NCBI RefSeq assembly: GCF_900141915.1
Contig: NZ_FQZG01000008.1
Span: forward strand, 24,631 to 88,630
Direction: 5' to 3'
DNA from: Tessaracoccus bendigoensis DSM 12906
GTDB taxonomy: Bacteria > Actinomycetota > Actinomycetes > Propionibacteriales > Propionibacteriaceae
DNA length: 64,000 nt
The position numbers and the translations under genes were made by a program. Below are positions 42,561 through 57,613 of the stretch, piece by piece. The notes beneath the pieces are model-generated. The model was not told the origin of the DNA, ran no database searches, and worked only from the letters and a program-made list of their open reading frames with translations. Each line of letters opens with the position of its first letter. Positions within the stretch are counted from its first letter, which is position 1.

Positions 42561-43871
42561 GTGCCTTCAGTCAACCCACCCGACGGGCGCAACCCCGCCC
42601 GCGTGCCGAAGCATTGGAAACCCTCCCGCCGCGGGTTCCTCCAGGCCCTCGGCGCTGTCGGTGCCGCGAGCGCCACCCCCTGGCTCGCGGGCTGCTCCTC
42701 CGACGCCGCGCAACTGGTCACCTTCTACCAGTCCAAACCCGAGGCGGTGCCCCACTTCCGCGACCTCGCCGCGCAGTTCACGGCGTCCCAGAGCGAGTAC
42801 CGCATCCTGCACGACCTCTCCACAAACCTCTCGGCCAGCTTCGTGCGCAGCAACCCACCCGATCTCGGGATGCTGAACTACAACCTGGAGATGGCCCGCT
42901 TCATGGAGCGCGGGGCGCTCTCCGACCTCTCCGACCTGCCTGAGGCCGCGACGATCCGACCAGACATCGTGGAACTCTCACACGCCTACCCGCAATACGG
43001 GGATCGGGTGAGCGTGCTCCCCTACTCCGCGATGGCCGCCGGCGTCATCTACAACAAGCGGATCTTCGAGGCCAACAACGTCGAGGTGCCCACCACCTGG
43101 GACGCCCTCATCGAGGTCTGCGAGACCCTCAAGGCGAACGGGGTGCTTCCGTTCTTCGGCACCTTCGTCGACCCGTGGACCATCATGCAGGGCTGGTGGG
43201 ACTACCCGATCGGCGGCATGGTCGACGTCACCGAGTTCTACCGGGCCATGAACGAGGCCGGCGCAGACGTCACGCCCGAGTCCGAAGTGTCGTTCTCCTC
43301 GGTGATGCTCGAGCCGACCAGGAAGATGATCGAGCTCACGAAGTACACGAACCCGGACGCCGCCAGCCGCGGGTACGGCGACGGCAACACCGCCTTCGGT
43401 AACGACGGCGCGGCCATGATCCTCCAGGGGCCGTGGGCCTTCAGCGAGTTCGCGAAGGTCAATCCCGACCAGGACCTTGGCACCTTCCCGCTGCCCGCCA
43501 CGGACAGTGCAGACGACCTCAAGGTCAGGGTCAACATCGACCTGTCGTTGTGGGTGCCGGAGAAGTCCGACGCGAAGGAGGGCGCGCGCGCCTTCCTCCA
43601 GTACCTGATGCGCCCGGAGATCCAAGACCCCTACAACGCCGCATTCATGGGATTTGGCACCACGATCGACGCGCCTGCGCCGACGGATCCGCGAATCACG
43701 GAGCTGACCCCGTTCTACGACTCGGGCGCGTTCTACATGGGGGCATCGCAGTTCATCCCCAACACGATCCCGGCCGCCAACTACATCCAGTCGATCGCCC
43801 TCGGCGCTGCACCCGAGCCACTGCTCGCGCAGCTCGACCGCGACTGGGCCCGACTCGCCTTCCGCGCCTGA
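42561..43871 (+). CDS. ABC sugar-binding lipoprotein (family 1)
   Basis: Extracellular solute-binding protein, 436 residues. The N-terminus has a twin-arginine motif and lipobox: SRRGFLQALGAVGAASATPW followed by LAGC, so it is probably a Tat-exported lipoprotein with Cys near residue 46. The body is a MalE-like fold with YNKRIFEANNVEVPTTWDAL and AMILQGPWAFSEF. It would deliver an alpha-glucoside to the two permeases. Start at GTG 42561 with AAAGGA upstream. First gene of the operon facing the ROK repressor. Confidence 0.92.
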   Translation: MPSVNPPDGRNPARVPKHWKPSRRGFLQALGAVGAASATPWLAGCSSDAAQLVTFYQSKPEAVPHFRDLAAQFTASQSEYRILHDLSTNLSASFVRSNPPDLGMLNYNLEMARFMERGALSDLSDLPEAATIRPDIVELSHAYPQYGDRVSVLPYSAMAAGVIYNKRIFEANNVEVPTTWDALIEVCETLKANGVLPFFGTFVDPWTIMQGWWDYPIGGMVDVTEFYRAMNEAGADVTPESEVSFSSVMLEPTRKMIELTKYTNPDAASRGYGDGNTAFGNDGAAMILQGPWAFSEFAKVNPDQDLGTFPLPATDSADDLKVRVNIDLSLWVPEKSDAKEGARAFLQYLMRPEIQDPYNAAFMGFGTTIDAPAPTDPRITELTPFYDSGAFYMGASQFIPNTIPAANYIQSIALGAAPEPLLAQLDRDWARLAFRA

Positions 43872-43888
43872 GAAAAGGAGCCACACAG

Positions 43889-44803
43889 ATGTCTGCAACC
43901 ACTCAGCACCGGGCCACAGCCCCGCAGAAGTCGCGCCACCGCCGCCCCGTCGAGCCGATCTACTGGGTCTTCCTGGTGCCCATCATCGCCGTCTTCACCC
44001 TGTTCATCACCTACCCCGCCATCGAGGGATTCGTGATGAGCTTCACCAACTCGATGGGGTTCGGCGACTTCGACTGGATCGGCGCACGCAACTACATCGC
44101 GCTGTTCCAGGACGAGAACATCGTCTCCTCGTATGCCTTCACCTTCCTCTTCGCGATCTCCACCGTCGTCCTCGTCAACGTCATCGCCTTCTTCCTTGCG
44201 CTCGGCCTCACGTCGAAGATCAAGCTGACGAATCCGCTCCGGGCGATCTTCGTGATCCCGATGGTGATCTCGGCCATCATCTACTCCTACGTCTTCCGCT
44301 TCCTCTTCAGCAACTCGCTGCCAGAGCTCGGCCAGGCGCTGGGACTCGAGACCCTGTCGTCGAGCCTGCTGGCCAACGAGAGCTGGGCCTGGCTGGCGAT
44401 CGTCCTGGTGTGCACCTGGGGTTCCATCCCCAGCGCGATGCTGATCTACATCGCGGGCTTCATGACCGTGCCAGGGGAGGTCTACGAGGCCAGCTCCATC
44501 GACGGCGCAAGCCCGGCCAAAACCCTGTGGCACATCACGCTGCCGCTGGTGGCTGGCTATGTCGGCATCAACGTCATCGTCGGCTTCAAGGACTACCTGG
44601 GCGTCTACGACCAGATCGTCGCCCTCACCGACGGCGGCCCCGGCACCGCCACCCGCTCCGTCGCCTTCACGATCCTGCGCGGCTTCCAGGGCGGCGACTA
44701 CGCATATCAGATGGCCAATGCCGCCGTCTTCTTCGTGATCACGATCGTGATCGCACTGATCCAGCTGCGAGTGACGCAGGGAAGGACCAAGGCCGCATCA
44801 TGA
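43889..44803 (+). CDS. ABC sugar permease, MalF-type
   Basis: 304-residue inner-membrane permease with six predicted helices beginning at YWVFLVPIIAVFTLFITYPA. The EAA loop that contacts the ATPase is YEASSIDGASPAKTLWHITLPLV. A strong AAAAGGAG ribosome site precedes the ATG, 17 bp after the binding-protein stop. It pairs with the following permease. No ATPase gene is present, so a shared MsiK/MalK-like ATPase encoded elsewhere is expected, as is common in actinobacteria. Confidence 0.92.
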   Translation: MSATTQHRATAPQKSRHRRPVEPIYWVFLVPIIAVFTLFITYPAIEGFVMSFTNSMGFGDFDWIGARNYIALFQDENIVSSYAFTFLFAISTVVLVNVIAFFLALGLTSKIKLTNPLRAIFVIPMVISAIIYSYVFRFLFSNSLPELGQALGLETLSSSLLANESWAWLAIVLVCTWGSIPSAMLIYIAGFMTVPGEVYEASSIDGASPAKTLWHITLPLVAGYVGINVIVGFKDYLGVYDQIVALTDGGPGTATRSVAFTILRGFQGGDYAYQMANAAVFFVITIVIALIQLRVTQGRTKAAS

Positions 44804-45675
44804 GCACCGCCATCGTCATGCCATCCACCACCCCTGCCAAGCGCGGCAAGGTGGGCCAGGAACGGACCAATTGGCCCGCCACCATCCTGCTGCTCTTCGC
44901 CTCCCTGACAGTCCTCGTCCCGCTCTACGTCACCGTCTCCATGGCCTTCAAGACCACCCAGCAGGCAGTCGACGGCAACGCCTTCACCCTGCCGAACCCC
45001 TTCAGCACCAGCGGCTTCGCTGAGGCCTGGAGCCTGACCAACTTCCCGCAGGCATTCTTCGTCTCGACCGTCGTCACCCTCGTCACCGTGACCGGCGCGA
45101 TCCTCGTCTCGGCGATGGCGTCGTATGCCATCGTGCGCAACTGGGAGCGTCGCTTCTTCCGCTACTCGTTCTTCTACCTGCTCGCGGCCATGTTCATCCC
45201 CTTCCCCGTGGTCGCGTTGCCGCAGGTGCGACTCACGGGCATCCTGGGGCTCGACAACTTCGGCGGCGTCATCATCTTGCACATCGTGTTCAGCCTCGCG
45301 TTCAACACCTTGCTGTTCACCACCTTCCTGCGATCGATCCCCCTCGAACTGGAGGAGTCGATGCGAATGGACGGCGCCAGCACCTGGCAGACCTTCTGGA
45401 AGCTGATCTTCCCGCTCCTGTCTCCCATGGCCGCCACCGTCGGCATCTTCGCCTTCCTGCGCTCCTGGAACGACTTCATGATGCCGTCGCTGATCATCTC
45501 CAACGCCGAGTGGCAGACCATCCCGGTGGTAAACAGCATCTTCCAGACCCAGTTCAGCAACAGCTACAACGTGAGCTTCGCGTCCTACCTGATGGCGATG
45601 GCGCCGGCCATCCTCGTCTATGTGCTCGCGCAGCGCTGGGTGATGTCGGGCCTGACCCAGGGCGCCATCAAGTAG
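44800..45675 (+). CDS. ABC sugar permease, MalG-type
   Basis: 291-residue inner-membrane permease with helices from WPATILLLFASLTVLVPLYV onwards. The EAA loop reads EESMRMDGASTWQTFWKLIFP. The ATG overlaps the stop of the first permease (ATGA), so the two are translationally coupled and form a heterodimeric channel. The order binding protein, MalF-like, MalG-like, alpha-glucosidase is a typical oligosaccharide uptake operon. Confidence 0.92.
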   Translation: MSTAIVMPSTTPAKRGKVGQERTNWPATILLLFASLTVLVPLYVTVSMAFKTTQQAVDGNAFTLPNPFSTSGFAEAWSLTNFPQAFFVSTVVTLVTVTGAILVSAMASYAIVRNWERRFFRYSFFYLLAAMFIPFPVVALPQVRLTGILGLDNFGGVIILHIVFSLAFNTLLFTTFLRSIPLELEESMRMDGASTWQTFWKLIFPLLSPMAATVGIFAFLRSWNDFMMPSLIISNAEWQTIPVVNSIFQTQFSNSYNVSFASYLMAMAPAILVYVLAQRWVMSGLTQGAIK

Positions 45676-45714
45676 CGTCGAACAATCCACGGACAACGAC
45701 CTTTAGGACCACAT

Positions 45715-47466
45715 ATGACAGACATTTCCTCCCCCCCGACAAACTCCGAGCGACCCGACGGGTGGTGGCGCTCCGCCGTCGTCTACCAGATCTACCCACG
45801 CTCGTTCCAGGACTCCGACGGCGACGGCGTCGGCGACATCCCCGGCATCACGAGGCGGCTCGACTACCTGGCCGAACTGGGCGTCGACGTGCTCTGGCTG
45901 TCGCCGGTCTACCGTTCACCACAGGTCGATAACGGCTACGACATCAGCGACTACCAGGACATCGACCCGCTGTTCGGCACCCTGGAAGACCTCGACGAAC
46001 TGATCGCCGGGGCGCACGAGCGCGGGCTCAAGCTGGTGATGGACCTGGTGGTCAACCACACCTCCGACCAGCACGCCTGGTTCGTCGAGTCCCGCGACCC
46101 GGCGTCCCCCAAGCGCGACTGGTACTACTGGCGATCGGCCCGCGCCGGGCACGAGCCTGGTACCCCGGGCGCCGAACCCGACGACAGCCCGGCGGCTTTC
46201 GCGCCGTCGGCCTGGACCTTCGACCCGGCGAGCGGGCAGTACTACCTCGGCATGTTCAGCCCCGCCCAACCCGACCTCAACTGGGAGACCCCGGAGGTGC
46301 GCAGCAGCGTCTACGAGATGATGCGCTGGTGGGTCGGCCGCGGCGTCGACGGGTTCCGGATGGACGTGATCAACCTGATCTCGAAGCCCGCGGGCCTGAC
46401 CTCCAGCGGCCCGGTCGACCCTGGTTCGGCGGGCTTCATGCAGATCGCCAACGGGGCCAGGCTGGATGAGTTCCTCGCCGAGATGAACCGCGAGGTCGGC
46501 CTGGAGAAGAACAATCTGATCACCGTCGGAGAGATGCCTGGCGCCACCGTCGACGTCGCCCGTCGGGTCACCGACCCGGCCAGGCACGAACTGAACATGG
46601 TGTTCACCTTCGAGCACGTCGAACTCGACAAGCAGGAAGGCGGCAGCAAGTGGGACCTGGCCGACCTGCCGCTACCCCGTCTGAAGGGGAACCTCGCAGA
46701 ATGGCAGTACGGGCTGGCCGAGGCGGGCTGGAACTCGCTGTACTTCGACAACCATGACCAACCGCGCGCCGTCTCCCGTTTCGGCGACGACTCGCCCGAG
46801 CACCGCGTCCACTCCGCAAAGACGCTTGCCACCGTCCTGCACCTGCACAAGGGAACCCCCTACGTGTACCAGGGCGAGGAGTTCGGCATGACCAACGCCC
46901 CCTTGACGGAGATCGGACACTTCCAGGACGTGGAGTCGCTCAACTACCACACGCTCGCCACCGCGGCGGGCGTCACGGAGGTCGAGGTGTTGCGCTCGCT
47001 GACGCGCAAGAGCCGTGACCACGCCCGCACCCCCGTCCAGTGGGACGACTCGGCCAACGCCGGGTTCACCGACGGCACGCCGTGGTTCGGGGTCAACCCG
47101 AACTACGTCGGCATCAACGCCGAGGATGCCCGCCGCGACCCCGCGTCGGTCTTCGCCCACTTCCAGAAGCTGATCCGGCTCCGGCACGAGCTTGAGGTGG
47201 TGCGGGAGGGTCGCTTCGAGTTGCTGCTGCCCGACCACGATCAGCTCTGGGCGTTCACCCGGACGCTCGAGGCTGCCCCTGCAGGGGATGAAGACCAGCC
47301 CCGTGCACTGCTGGTGCTGGCCAACTGCTCATCCACCCCGGCCGATCTCCCGGCCGACGGGCTGCCGGGCCTGGCCGGCGCGGTGCTGGTGCTGGGCACG
47401 CACGCCTCCGCACCGGAGGAGCCGCGGCTCGCCCCGTGGGAGTCTCGCGTAATTCAGTTGGGCTGA
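45715..47466 (+). CDS. GH13 alpha-glucosidase/oligo-1,6-glucosidase in the importer operon
   Basis: 583-residue cytoplasmic enzyme. Conserved regions are [35 protein letters not shown] (nucleophile Asp near 220), [13 protein letters not shown] (acid/base) and [16 protein letters not shown]. The MDV.NL variant and the long [17 protein letters not shown] segment are typical of oligo-1,6-glucosidase/trehalose-6-phosphate-hydrolase-like members. It cleaves imported alpha-glucosides to glucose. It is 39 bp downstream of the second permease and only distantly similar to the GH13 enzyme at 39363-41063, so the two may differ in linkage specificity. Confidence 0.92.
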   Translation: MTDISSPPTNSERPDGWWRSAVVYQIYPRSFQDSDGDGVGDIPGITRRLDYLAELGVDVLWLSPVYRSPQVDNGYDISDYQDIDPLFGTLEDLDELIAGAHERGLKLVMDLVVNHTSDQHAWFVESRDPASPKRDWYYWRSARAGHEPGTPGAEPDDSPAAFAPSAWTFDPASGQYYLGMFSPAQPDLNWETPEVRSSVYEMMRWWVGRGVDGFRMDVINLISKPAGLTSSGPVDPGSAGFMQIANGARLDEFLAEMNREVGLEKNNLITVGEMPGATVDVARRVTDPARHELNMVFTFEHVELDKQEGGSKWDLADLPLPRLKGNLAEWQYGLAEAGWNSLYFDNHDQPRAVSRFGDDSPEHRVHSAKTLATVLHLHKGTPYVYQGEEFGMTNAPLTEIGHFQDVESLNYHTLATAAGVTEVEVLRSLTRKSRDHARTPVQWDDSANAGFTDGTPWFGVNPNYVGINAEDARRDPASVFAHFQKLIRLRHELEVVREGRFELLLPDHDQLWAFTRTLEAAPAGDEDQPRALLVLANCSSTPADLPADGLPGLAGAVLVLGTHASAPEEPRLAPWESRVIQLG

Positions 47467-47488
47467 GCAGCACCGCTAAGTTGCGGAG

Positions 47489-47956
47489 TCAGTCGTCCGA
47501 GCGTCGCAGCGCGAACGCAATCACGACGGGCACCACCATGCCGACCGCCACCCACATCGGCCAGAAGTACAGGAAACCACCGACGGAGATGCTGGCCAAT
47601 GCCCAGATGAGGATGTTGAGACCTACCGCCGTTCCCGCGATGAGCATGAGCACCCTGGCCGCGACAAGGCGCCCATGAGAGCGCTCCTGCGGCTGTGCCA
47701 TGCGTGCGGTGATCAAGTCCCCGACGACGGGCATGATCTCGCCAACGGTCTTGATCTCCATGGCCTTGTCGAGCCGCTCGTGGTACTCCGCGCTGTCCAG
47801 GCGGCCGAACGAGTAGGCGTCGGCGAGCAGGTCGGCGAGCATGTCCCGGTCGGCGTTCCCGACCCGGATGTCGGCGTTGCGCGGGCGCCTTGGGTCGGCA
47901 GTGAACCGGTCCCAGGCCGGTTCGGACGGCATCGGCACGGGCAGCGAAGCAGACAT
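47489..47956 (-). CDS. DUF1707-domain membrane protein
   Basis: 155 residues. The N-terminal DUF1707 (SHOCT-like) domain reads IRVGNADRDMLADLLADAYSFGRLDSAEYHERLDKAM, a domain common in actinobacterial membrane and envelope-stress proteins. Two helices follow (VLMLIAGTAVGLNILIWALA and FWPMWVAVGMVVPVVIAFAL). The ATG at 47956 has GGAGGT upstream and a TAATGT box about 27 nt before it. Function is unknown. Confidence 0.8.
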   Translation of the reverse strand: MSASLPVPMPSEPAWDRFTADPRRPRNADIRVGNADRDMLADLLADAYSFGRLDSAEYHERLDKAMEIKTVGEIMPVVGDLITARMAQPQERSHGRLVAARVLMLIAGTAVGLNILIWALASISVGGFLYFWPMWVAVGMVVPVVIAFALRRSDD

Positions 47957-48037
47957 CGCGACCTCCAATCTCGGATGCGGCCACATTAGCCCAGCCGTCG
48001 GATGGACGCTCAGTTCATGGTCGCGCGTGAGCGTCCT

Positions 48038-48131
48038 GAAGAACCCGAGCGCAAGACCCCAGACAAGGTCCACCATGGTTTCGTCACGGTCCCCGGCGCT
48101 CCGCGCGGTGGGACCGGCTCAACCGTCGCGC
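48038..48131 (+). repeat. 94-bp direct repeat, copy 1
   Basis: Nearly identical to 48290-48383 with only a few substitutions, including the shared GAAGAACCCGAG start and the GGCTCAACCGTCGCGC end. It lies in the 554-bp gap between the DUF1707 gene and ligA. Confidence 0.8.
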
Positions 48132-48240
48132 TGGTCGAGCCGCGCCGAAGGAGCGCAGCGACGCCTGCGCGTGGGCGTTACCTCTCGCACCCGGCGCAGA
48201 ATCCCGGTCACAAGTCCCGAGATGACGCCCACTTTGGCTT

Positions 48241-48254
48241 AACATCGCGATGTT
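48241..48254. promoter_or_regulatory. Perfect palindrome AACATCGCGATGTT
   Basis: A 14-bp perfect palindrome between the two 94-bp repeats, preceded by T. It may be a protein-binding site, but no gene start is close. Confidence 0.3.
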
Positions 48255-48289
48255 GGTTCGTCCCTGAACAAACAATACGAACCTAAGGC

Positions 48290-48383
48290 GAAGAACCCGA
48301 GCACAAGACCCCGGACAAGGTCCACGATGGTTTCGTCACGGTCCCCGGCGCTCCGCGCGGTGGGACCGGCTCAACCGTCGCGC
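48290..48383 (+). repeat. 94-bp direct repeat, copy 2
   Basis: The second copy of the repeat at 48038. Its 3' end runs directly into the 21-bp tandem array. Confidence 0.8.
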
Positions 48384-48491
48384 ACCCCGGCTCAACCGTC
48401 GCGCACCCCGGCTCAACCGTCGCGCACCTCGGCTCAACCGACGCGCACCCCCGCTCAACCGACGCGCACCACGGCTCAACCGGCTCGCGCC
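48366..48491 (+). repeat. 21-bp tandem repeat array, about six units
   Basis: Units of the form CCGGCTCAACCGTCGCGCACC repeat with a 21-base period: 48366, 48387, 48408, 48429, 48450 and a degenerate unit at 48471. The unit is the end of the dispersed repeat family, locally amplified. It lies just after the ligA stop. Confidence 0.85.
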
Positions 48492-48510
48492 AGCCCGGCT
48501 CTCAACCCAA

Positions 48511-53331
<4,821 letters not shown>

Positions 53332-53348
53332 TTCGGATAGGACACGTA

Positions 53349-53378
53349 GGCGGCCCGGGGAGAGATCCCCGGGCCGCC
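53349..53378 (+). terminator. Terminator of pepN
   Basis: GGCGGCCCGGGG and CCCCGGGCCGCC form a perfect 12-bp stem with a 6-base loop, 17 bp after the stop codon. Confidence 0.8.
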
Positions 53379-53441
53379 GTCTGTCTGGGTTTCAGCTGAG
53401 CGCGACAGTCGGCTCTGTCGTCGTCGAAGCCACGACGCCGT

Positions 53442-54281
<840 letters not shown>

Positions 54282-54406
54282 TTTTCCCCCTTCATCGGTT
54301 CAGACTGGATAATGGTGCGCCCAGAATCTGCTGACGGAGGCGGAATCGCGGAATCCGCGCCGGACCAGGACCGGTTCCGGGGCTCGACCAGAGGCAGGAG
54401 ACGCAA

Positions 54407-54438
54407 ACGAGGGTGGACCCGATCGGGCCCACCCTCGT
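54407..54438 (-). terminator. Terminator of the small membrane-protein gene
   Basis: ACGAGGGTGG and CCACCCTCGT pair around a loop that itself holds CCCGATCGGG, just downstream of the 54453 stop codon. Confidence 0.7.
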
Positions 54439-54452
54439 CCTTAATGGTCCGG

Positions 54453-54656
54453 CTACTCCTGGCGTGGTTCGAGCGCACGGGCCGGGACGGAACCCTCCGT
54501 GCTGGTGCCGCGCGCCAACTTCGGCGCGAAGGCAATCAAGGTGACGACCAGCCCGAAAGCGAGGGGGCCGATGATCAACAGAAGCCACATGTGCAGGTCG
54601 GACATCGGGGCGGGCTCGGGCCAGCCGGGAAGGACCTCAAGAGGCAGCAGATTCAT
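54453..54656 (-). CDS. Small single-pass membrane protein
   Basis: Up to 67 residues. The transmembrane helix is [23 protein letters not shown], and the tail is short and polar. The true start may be the internal Met of MSDLHMW (49 residues). A gene-sized terminator follows it and it is divergent from pyrR. Function is unknown. Confidence 0.5.
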   Translation of the reverse strand: MNLLPLEVLPGWPEPAPMSDLHMWLLLIIGPLAFGLVVTLIAFAPKLARGTSTEGSVPARALEPRQE

Positions 54657-54673
54657 GCAGGGAACTCTAGCCG

Positions 54674-54713
54674 AATCGCGGCCCCGTGGCGGGCTCGATC
54701 ATAATCGCGGCCC
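54674..54713 (+). promoter_or_regulatory. Direct repeats AATCGCGGCCC upstream of pyrR
   Basis: Two perfect 11-bp copies begin at 54674 and 54703, 29 bp apart, within 80 bp of the pyrR start. They may bind a regulator of the pyr operon. Confidence 0.35.
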
Positions 54714-54753
54714 GGCTGCGATAGATTCACCATGGTCTCTCGAAAGGGAAGCG

Positions 54754-55290
54754 ATGGAACAGACCGCACGTTCCATGTTGTCCGCGGACGACATGTCGAG
54801 GGTGATGACCCGCATGACTCACGAACTCCTTGAGCGGAACCACGGTTCCGAAGGTGTCGTCCTACTCGGCATCCTGACGCGCGGGGCCCCCCTCGCGAAG
54901 CGGCTGGCCGACATCGCGGCCCGCGACGGACAGAGCGTTCCGGTGGGCCAACTCGACATCACGATGTACCGCGACGACCTGCGCGCCAACCCCACCAGGA
55001 GCGTCGGGCGCACCATCCTCCCGTGCGACCTTGACGACCGGACCGTTGTGCTCGTCGACGATGTCCTCTTCTCCGGCCGCACCGTCCAGGCGGCGCTGCA
55101 CGCGCTCGCCGACCTCGGACGGCCCCGTGCCATCCAACTGGTCACCCTGATCGACCGTGGCCACCGCGAGCTGCCCATCCAGGCCGACATCGTCGGCAAG
55201 TCGATCCCCACCGCAGGCTCGGAACGGGTCCGCGTGCACCTCACCGAGACCGACGGCGAAGACCTGGTCTCCATCGAGCGGAGCGCCTGA
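54754..55290 (+). CDS. pyrR: PyrR: pyrimidine operon regulator/uracil phosphoribosyltransferase
   Basis: 178 residues. The PRPP-binding motif is [20 protein letters not shown] (about residues 93-112). PyrR senses UMP/PRPP and, in many bacteria, binds pyr mRNA to reduce expression. It can also convert uracil to UMP. In actinobacteria PyrR often blocks translation near its own start rather than by a terminator, and no attenuator is seen here. AAAGGGAAG precedes the ATG. First gene of pyrR-pyrB-pyrC, with the next start one base after its stop. Confidence 0.93.
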   Translation: MEQTARSMLSADDMSRVMTRMTHELLERNHGSEGVVLLGILTRGAPLAKRLADIAARDGQSVPVGQLDITMYRDDLRANPTRSVGRTILPCDLDDRTVVLVDDVLFSGRTVQAALHALADLGRPRAIQLVTLIDRGHRELPIQADIVGKSIPTAGSERVRVHLTETDGEDLVSIERSA

Positions 55291-56238
55291 ATGTTGCACT
55301 TGTTGAGCATCGCCGACCTCTCCCGCGACGAGATCGAGACCATCCTCACGACCGCCGAGGAGATGCACGACGTGCAGACTCGGCCCGTCAAGAAGCTCCC
55401 GGCGCTGCGGGGGCGCACCGTCGTCAACCTCTTCTTCGAGGACTCGACCCGGACGCGCTCCTCCTTCGAACTTGCGGCGAAATGGCTCTCGGCCGACGCG
55501 ATCAACGTGTCGGCCAAAGGCAGCTCCGTCAGCAAAGGCGAGTCGATGAAGGACACGCTGATGACCTTGGACGCGATGGGGGTCGACGCGATCGTCATGC
55601 GGCACGCCGGGTCGGGGGCCGTGAGGCAGGCGGCCGGCTGGGTCCGCGCCTCCATGATCAACGCGGGCGACGGCATGCACGAACACCCAACGCAGGCGCT
55701 GCTCGACGCCCACGCCATCCGTCGACACCTCAAGGCACACGACCTGGGCACGATGGAGGGCAAGCGCGTCGCAATCGTCGGCGACCTGCTGCACTCGCGG
55801 GTCGTCCGCTCCAACGTGTTGCTACTGGCGAAGCTGGGCGCATCCGCCGTGCTGGTCGCTCCCCCGACCCTGCTGCCCCCAGGCGTCGAGCATTGGGGGG
55901 TCGACGTCAGCTACGACCTCGACACGGTCCTGCCCGACGTCGATGTGGTCATGATGCTGCGCGTGCAGCGGGAAAGGATGAGCGGCGGCTTCTTCCCGTC
56001 CGAGCGGGAGTACATCGCCGGATACGGGCTGACGGCGCAACGGCTGGCTCGTTTGAAGCCCGGCGCGTGCATCGCACATCCCGGCCCTCTGAACCGAGGG
56101 CTCGAGATCTCGTCTCCGGCGGCCGACGCCGCCCAGTCGATCATCCTCGACCAGGTCTCCTCCGGTGTCGCCGTCCGGATGAGCGTGCTCTACCACCTGC
56201 TGGCCGGTGACCCCGGCACCCAACGAAGGGAATCGTGA
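55291..56238 (+). CDS. pyrB: Aspartate carbamoyltransferase catalytic subunit
   Basis: 315 residues. Condenses carbamoyl phosphate with aspartate, the first committed step of UMP synthesis. The carbamoyl-phosphate loop is [13 protein letters not shown] (about residue 49), the 80s loop is [15 protein letters not shown], and [11 protein letters not shown] and the [10 protein letters not shown] motif are intact. Its ATG follows the pyrR TGA directly, and its stop overlaps the pyrC GTG start. No pyrI regulatory subunit is present, as usual in actinobacteria. Confidence 0.95.
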   Translation: MLHLLSIADLSRDEIETILTTAEEMHDVQTRPVKKLPALRGRTVVNLFFEDSTRTRSSFELAAKWLSADAINVSAKGSSVSKGESMKDTLMTLDAMGVDAIVMRHAGSGAVRQAAGWVRASMINAGDGMHEHPTQALLDAHAIRRHLKAHDLGTMEGKRVAIVGDLLHSRVVRSNVLLLAKLGASAVLVAPPTLLPPGVEHWGVDVSYDLDTVLPDVDVVMMLRVQRERMSGGFFPSEREYIAGYGLTAQRLARLKPGACIAHPGPLNRGLEISSPAADAAQSIILDQVSSGVAVRMSVLYHLLAGDPGTQRRES

Positions 56239-57506
56239 CAATGCCATCCACGAAGCTGAGCGCGGTGACCCTGCCTGACGGCACCCGCACCGACCTGTTC
56301 ATCGCCGACGGCGTGTTCGTCGACGATGCCCCGTCCGATGCCGAGACCCTCGACTGCGACGGCCTCATCGCCCTGCCAGGGCTCGTCGACATCCACACCC
56401 ACCTGCGCGAACCGGGCCGGGAGGACACCGAGACGGTGCTGAGCGGCTCCCAGGCCGCCGCCCGCGGAGGCTTCACCGCCGTGTGTGCCATGGCCAACAC
56501 GACGCCGGTGACCGATACCGCCGAGCGGGCCGAGTACATCGCCGATCTGGGGAGGCGCGCCGGCCTGGTCGACGTCACGGTGATCGGCGCGATCTCCAAG
56601 GGCCTCGCCGGTGAGCAACTCGCCGAGCTTGGGCTGATGCACACCTCGGCCGCCCACGTGACGATGTTCTCCGACGATGGCCACTGCCTGATGAACCCCC
56701 AACTGATGCGCCGCGCCCTCGAATGGATCAAGCCGTTCAACGGCGTGCTGATGCAACACTCACAGGACTCGTTCCTGGCAGGCCCCGACGCCTGCTGCCA
56801 TGAAAGTGAGATCTCCGGTCGACTGGGGTTGGGAGGCTGGCCGCCGGTGGCCGAGTCGTCGATCATCGCCCGCGACGTGCAATTGGCCGAGGCGACCGGG
56901 TCGCGGCTACACGTCTGCCACATCTCGACCGCCGAGGGGGTCGACGTGGTCCGCTGGGCCAAGGCCCGCGGCGTCCGGGTCACCGCTGAGGCGACCCCGC
57001 ACCACCTGCTGCTCAGCACCAGGGAGCTTGAGGGCTACGACACCACCTTCAAGGTCAATCCCCCGCTGCGCACCGACGAACACATCGAGGCCGTTCGTCA
57101 GGCGCTGCAGGACGGCACCATCGACGTCGTCGCAACCGACCATGCGCCGCACGCCGCCCACGACAAGGACCACGCGTTCGTCGACGCCCGCCCCGGCATG
57201 ATCGGGCTGGAGCAGGCCCTCAGCGTCGTGATCCAGACGATGGTCAACCCCGGTCGGCTCGACTGGGCGGCGGTCGCGGACAAGATGAGTCACCTCCCGG
57301 CCCGCATCGCATCGTTGACGAACCAAGGCCGCCCGATCGCCGTCGGGGAACCGGCCAACGTCGTCCTGATCGACCCGGCGCGGGTCGCAAAGGTCGACCG
57401 TGCCGCGTCCGCGTCACTATCGCGGAACAACCCGTACCACGGCCGCCTGCTGCCCGACCCCGTCGAGGCGACCTTCCTGCGGGGCGCGATCACCTACCGG
57501 AAGTGA
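56235..57506 (+). CDS. pyrC: Dihydroorotase
   Basis: 423-residue class I dihydroorotase, third step of pyrimidine synthesis. Metal-binding [12 protein letters not shown] (about residue 48), a probable carbamylated-lysine region after residue 130, [19 protein letters not shown], and the catalytic Asp in [14 protein letters not shown]. Start is the GTG at 56235, overlapping the pyrB stop (GTGA), with an in-frame ATG two codons later as the alternative. Class I enzymes often associate with PyrB, in line with the coupling. Confidence 0.95.
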   Translation: MTMPSTKLSAVTLPDGTRTDLFIADGVFVDDAPSDAETLDCDGLIALPGLVDIHTHLREPGREDTETVLSGSQAAARGGFTAVCAMANTTPVTDTAERAEYIADLGRRAGLVDVTVIGAISKGLAGEQLAELGLMHTSAAHVTMFSDDGHCLMNPQLMRRALEWIKPFNGVLMQHSQDSFLAGPDACCHESEISGRLGLGGWPPVAESSIIARDVQLAEATGSRLHVCHISTAEGVDVVRWAKARGVRVTAEATPHHLLLSTRELEGYDTTFKVNPPLRTDEHIEAVRQALQDGTIDVVATDHAPHAAHDKDHAFVDARPGMIGLEQALSVVIQTMVNPGRLDWAAVADKMSHLPARIASLTNQGRPIAVGEPANVVLIDPARVAKVDRAASASLSRNNPYHGRLLPDPVEATFLRGAITYRK

Positions 57507-57613
57507 GCAGAAATGCGCGTTCGTTTCGCCTGATCTGCCCATCGCCCTTGTGGTGTGGGCCTCCCGGTTGCAATGCTCCCTGCAAAGCATCCACATCGGA
57601 GAGGACGCACCAC

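Noticed and set aside
48366..48491. Tandem array considered as a CRISPR
   Set aside because: The 21-bp units are contiguous without unique spacers.
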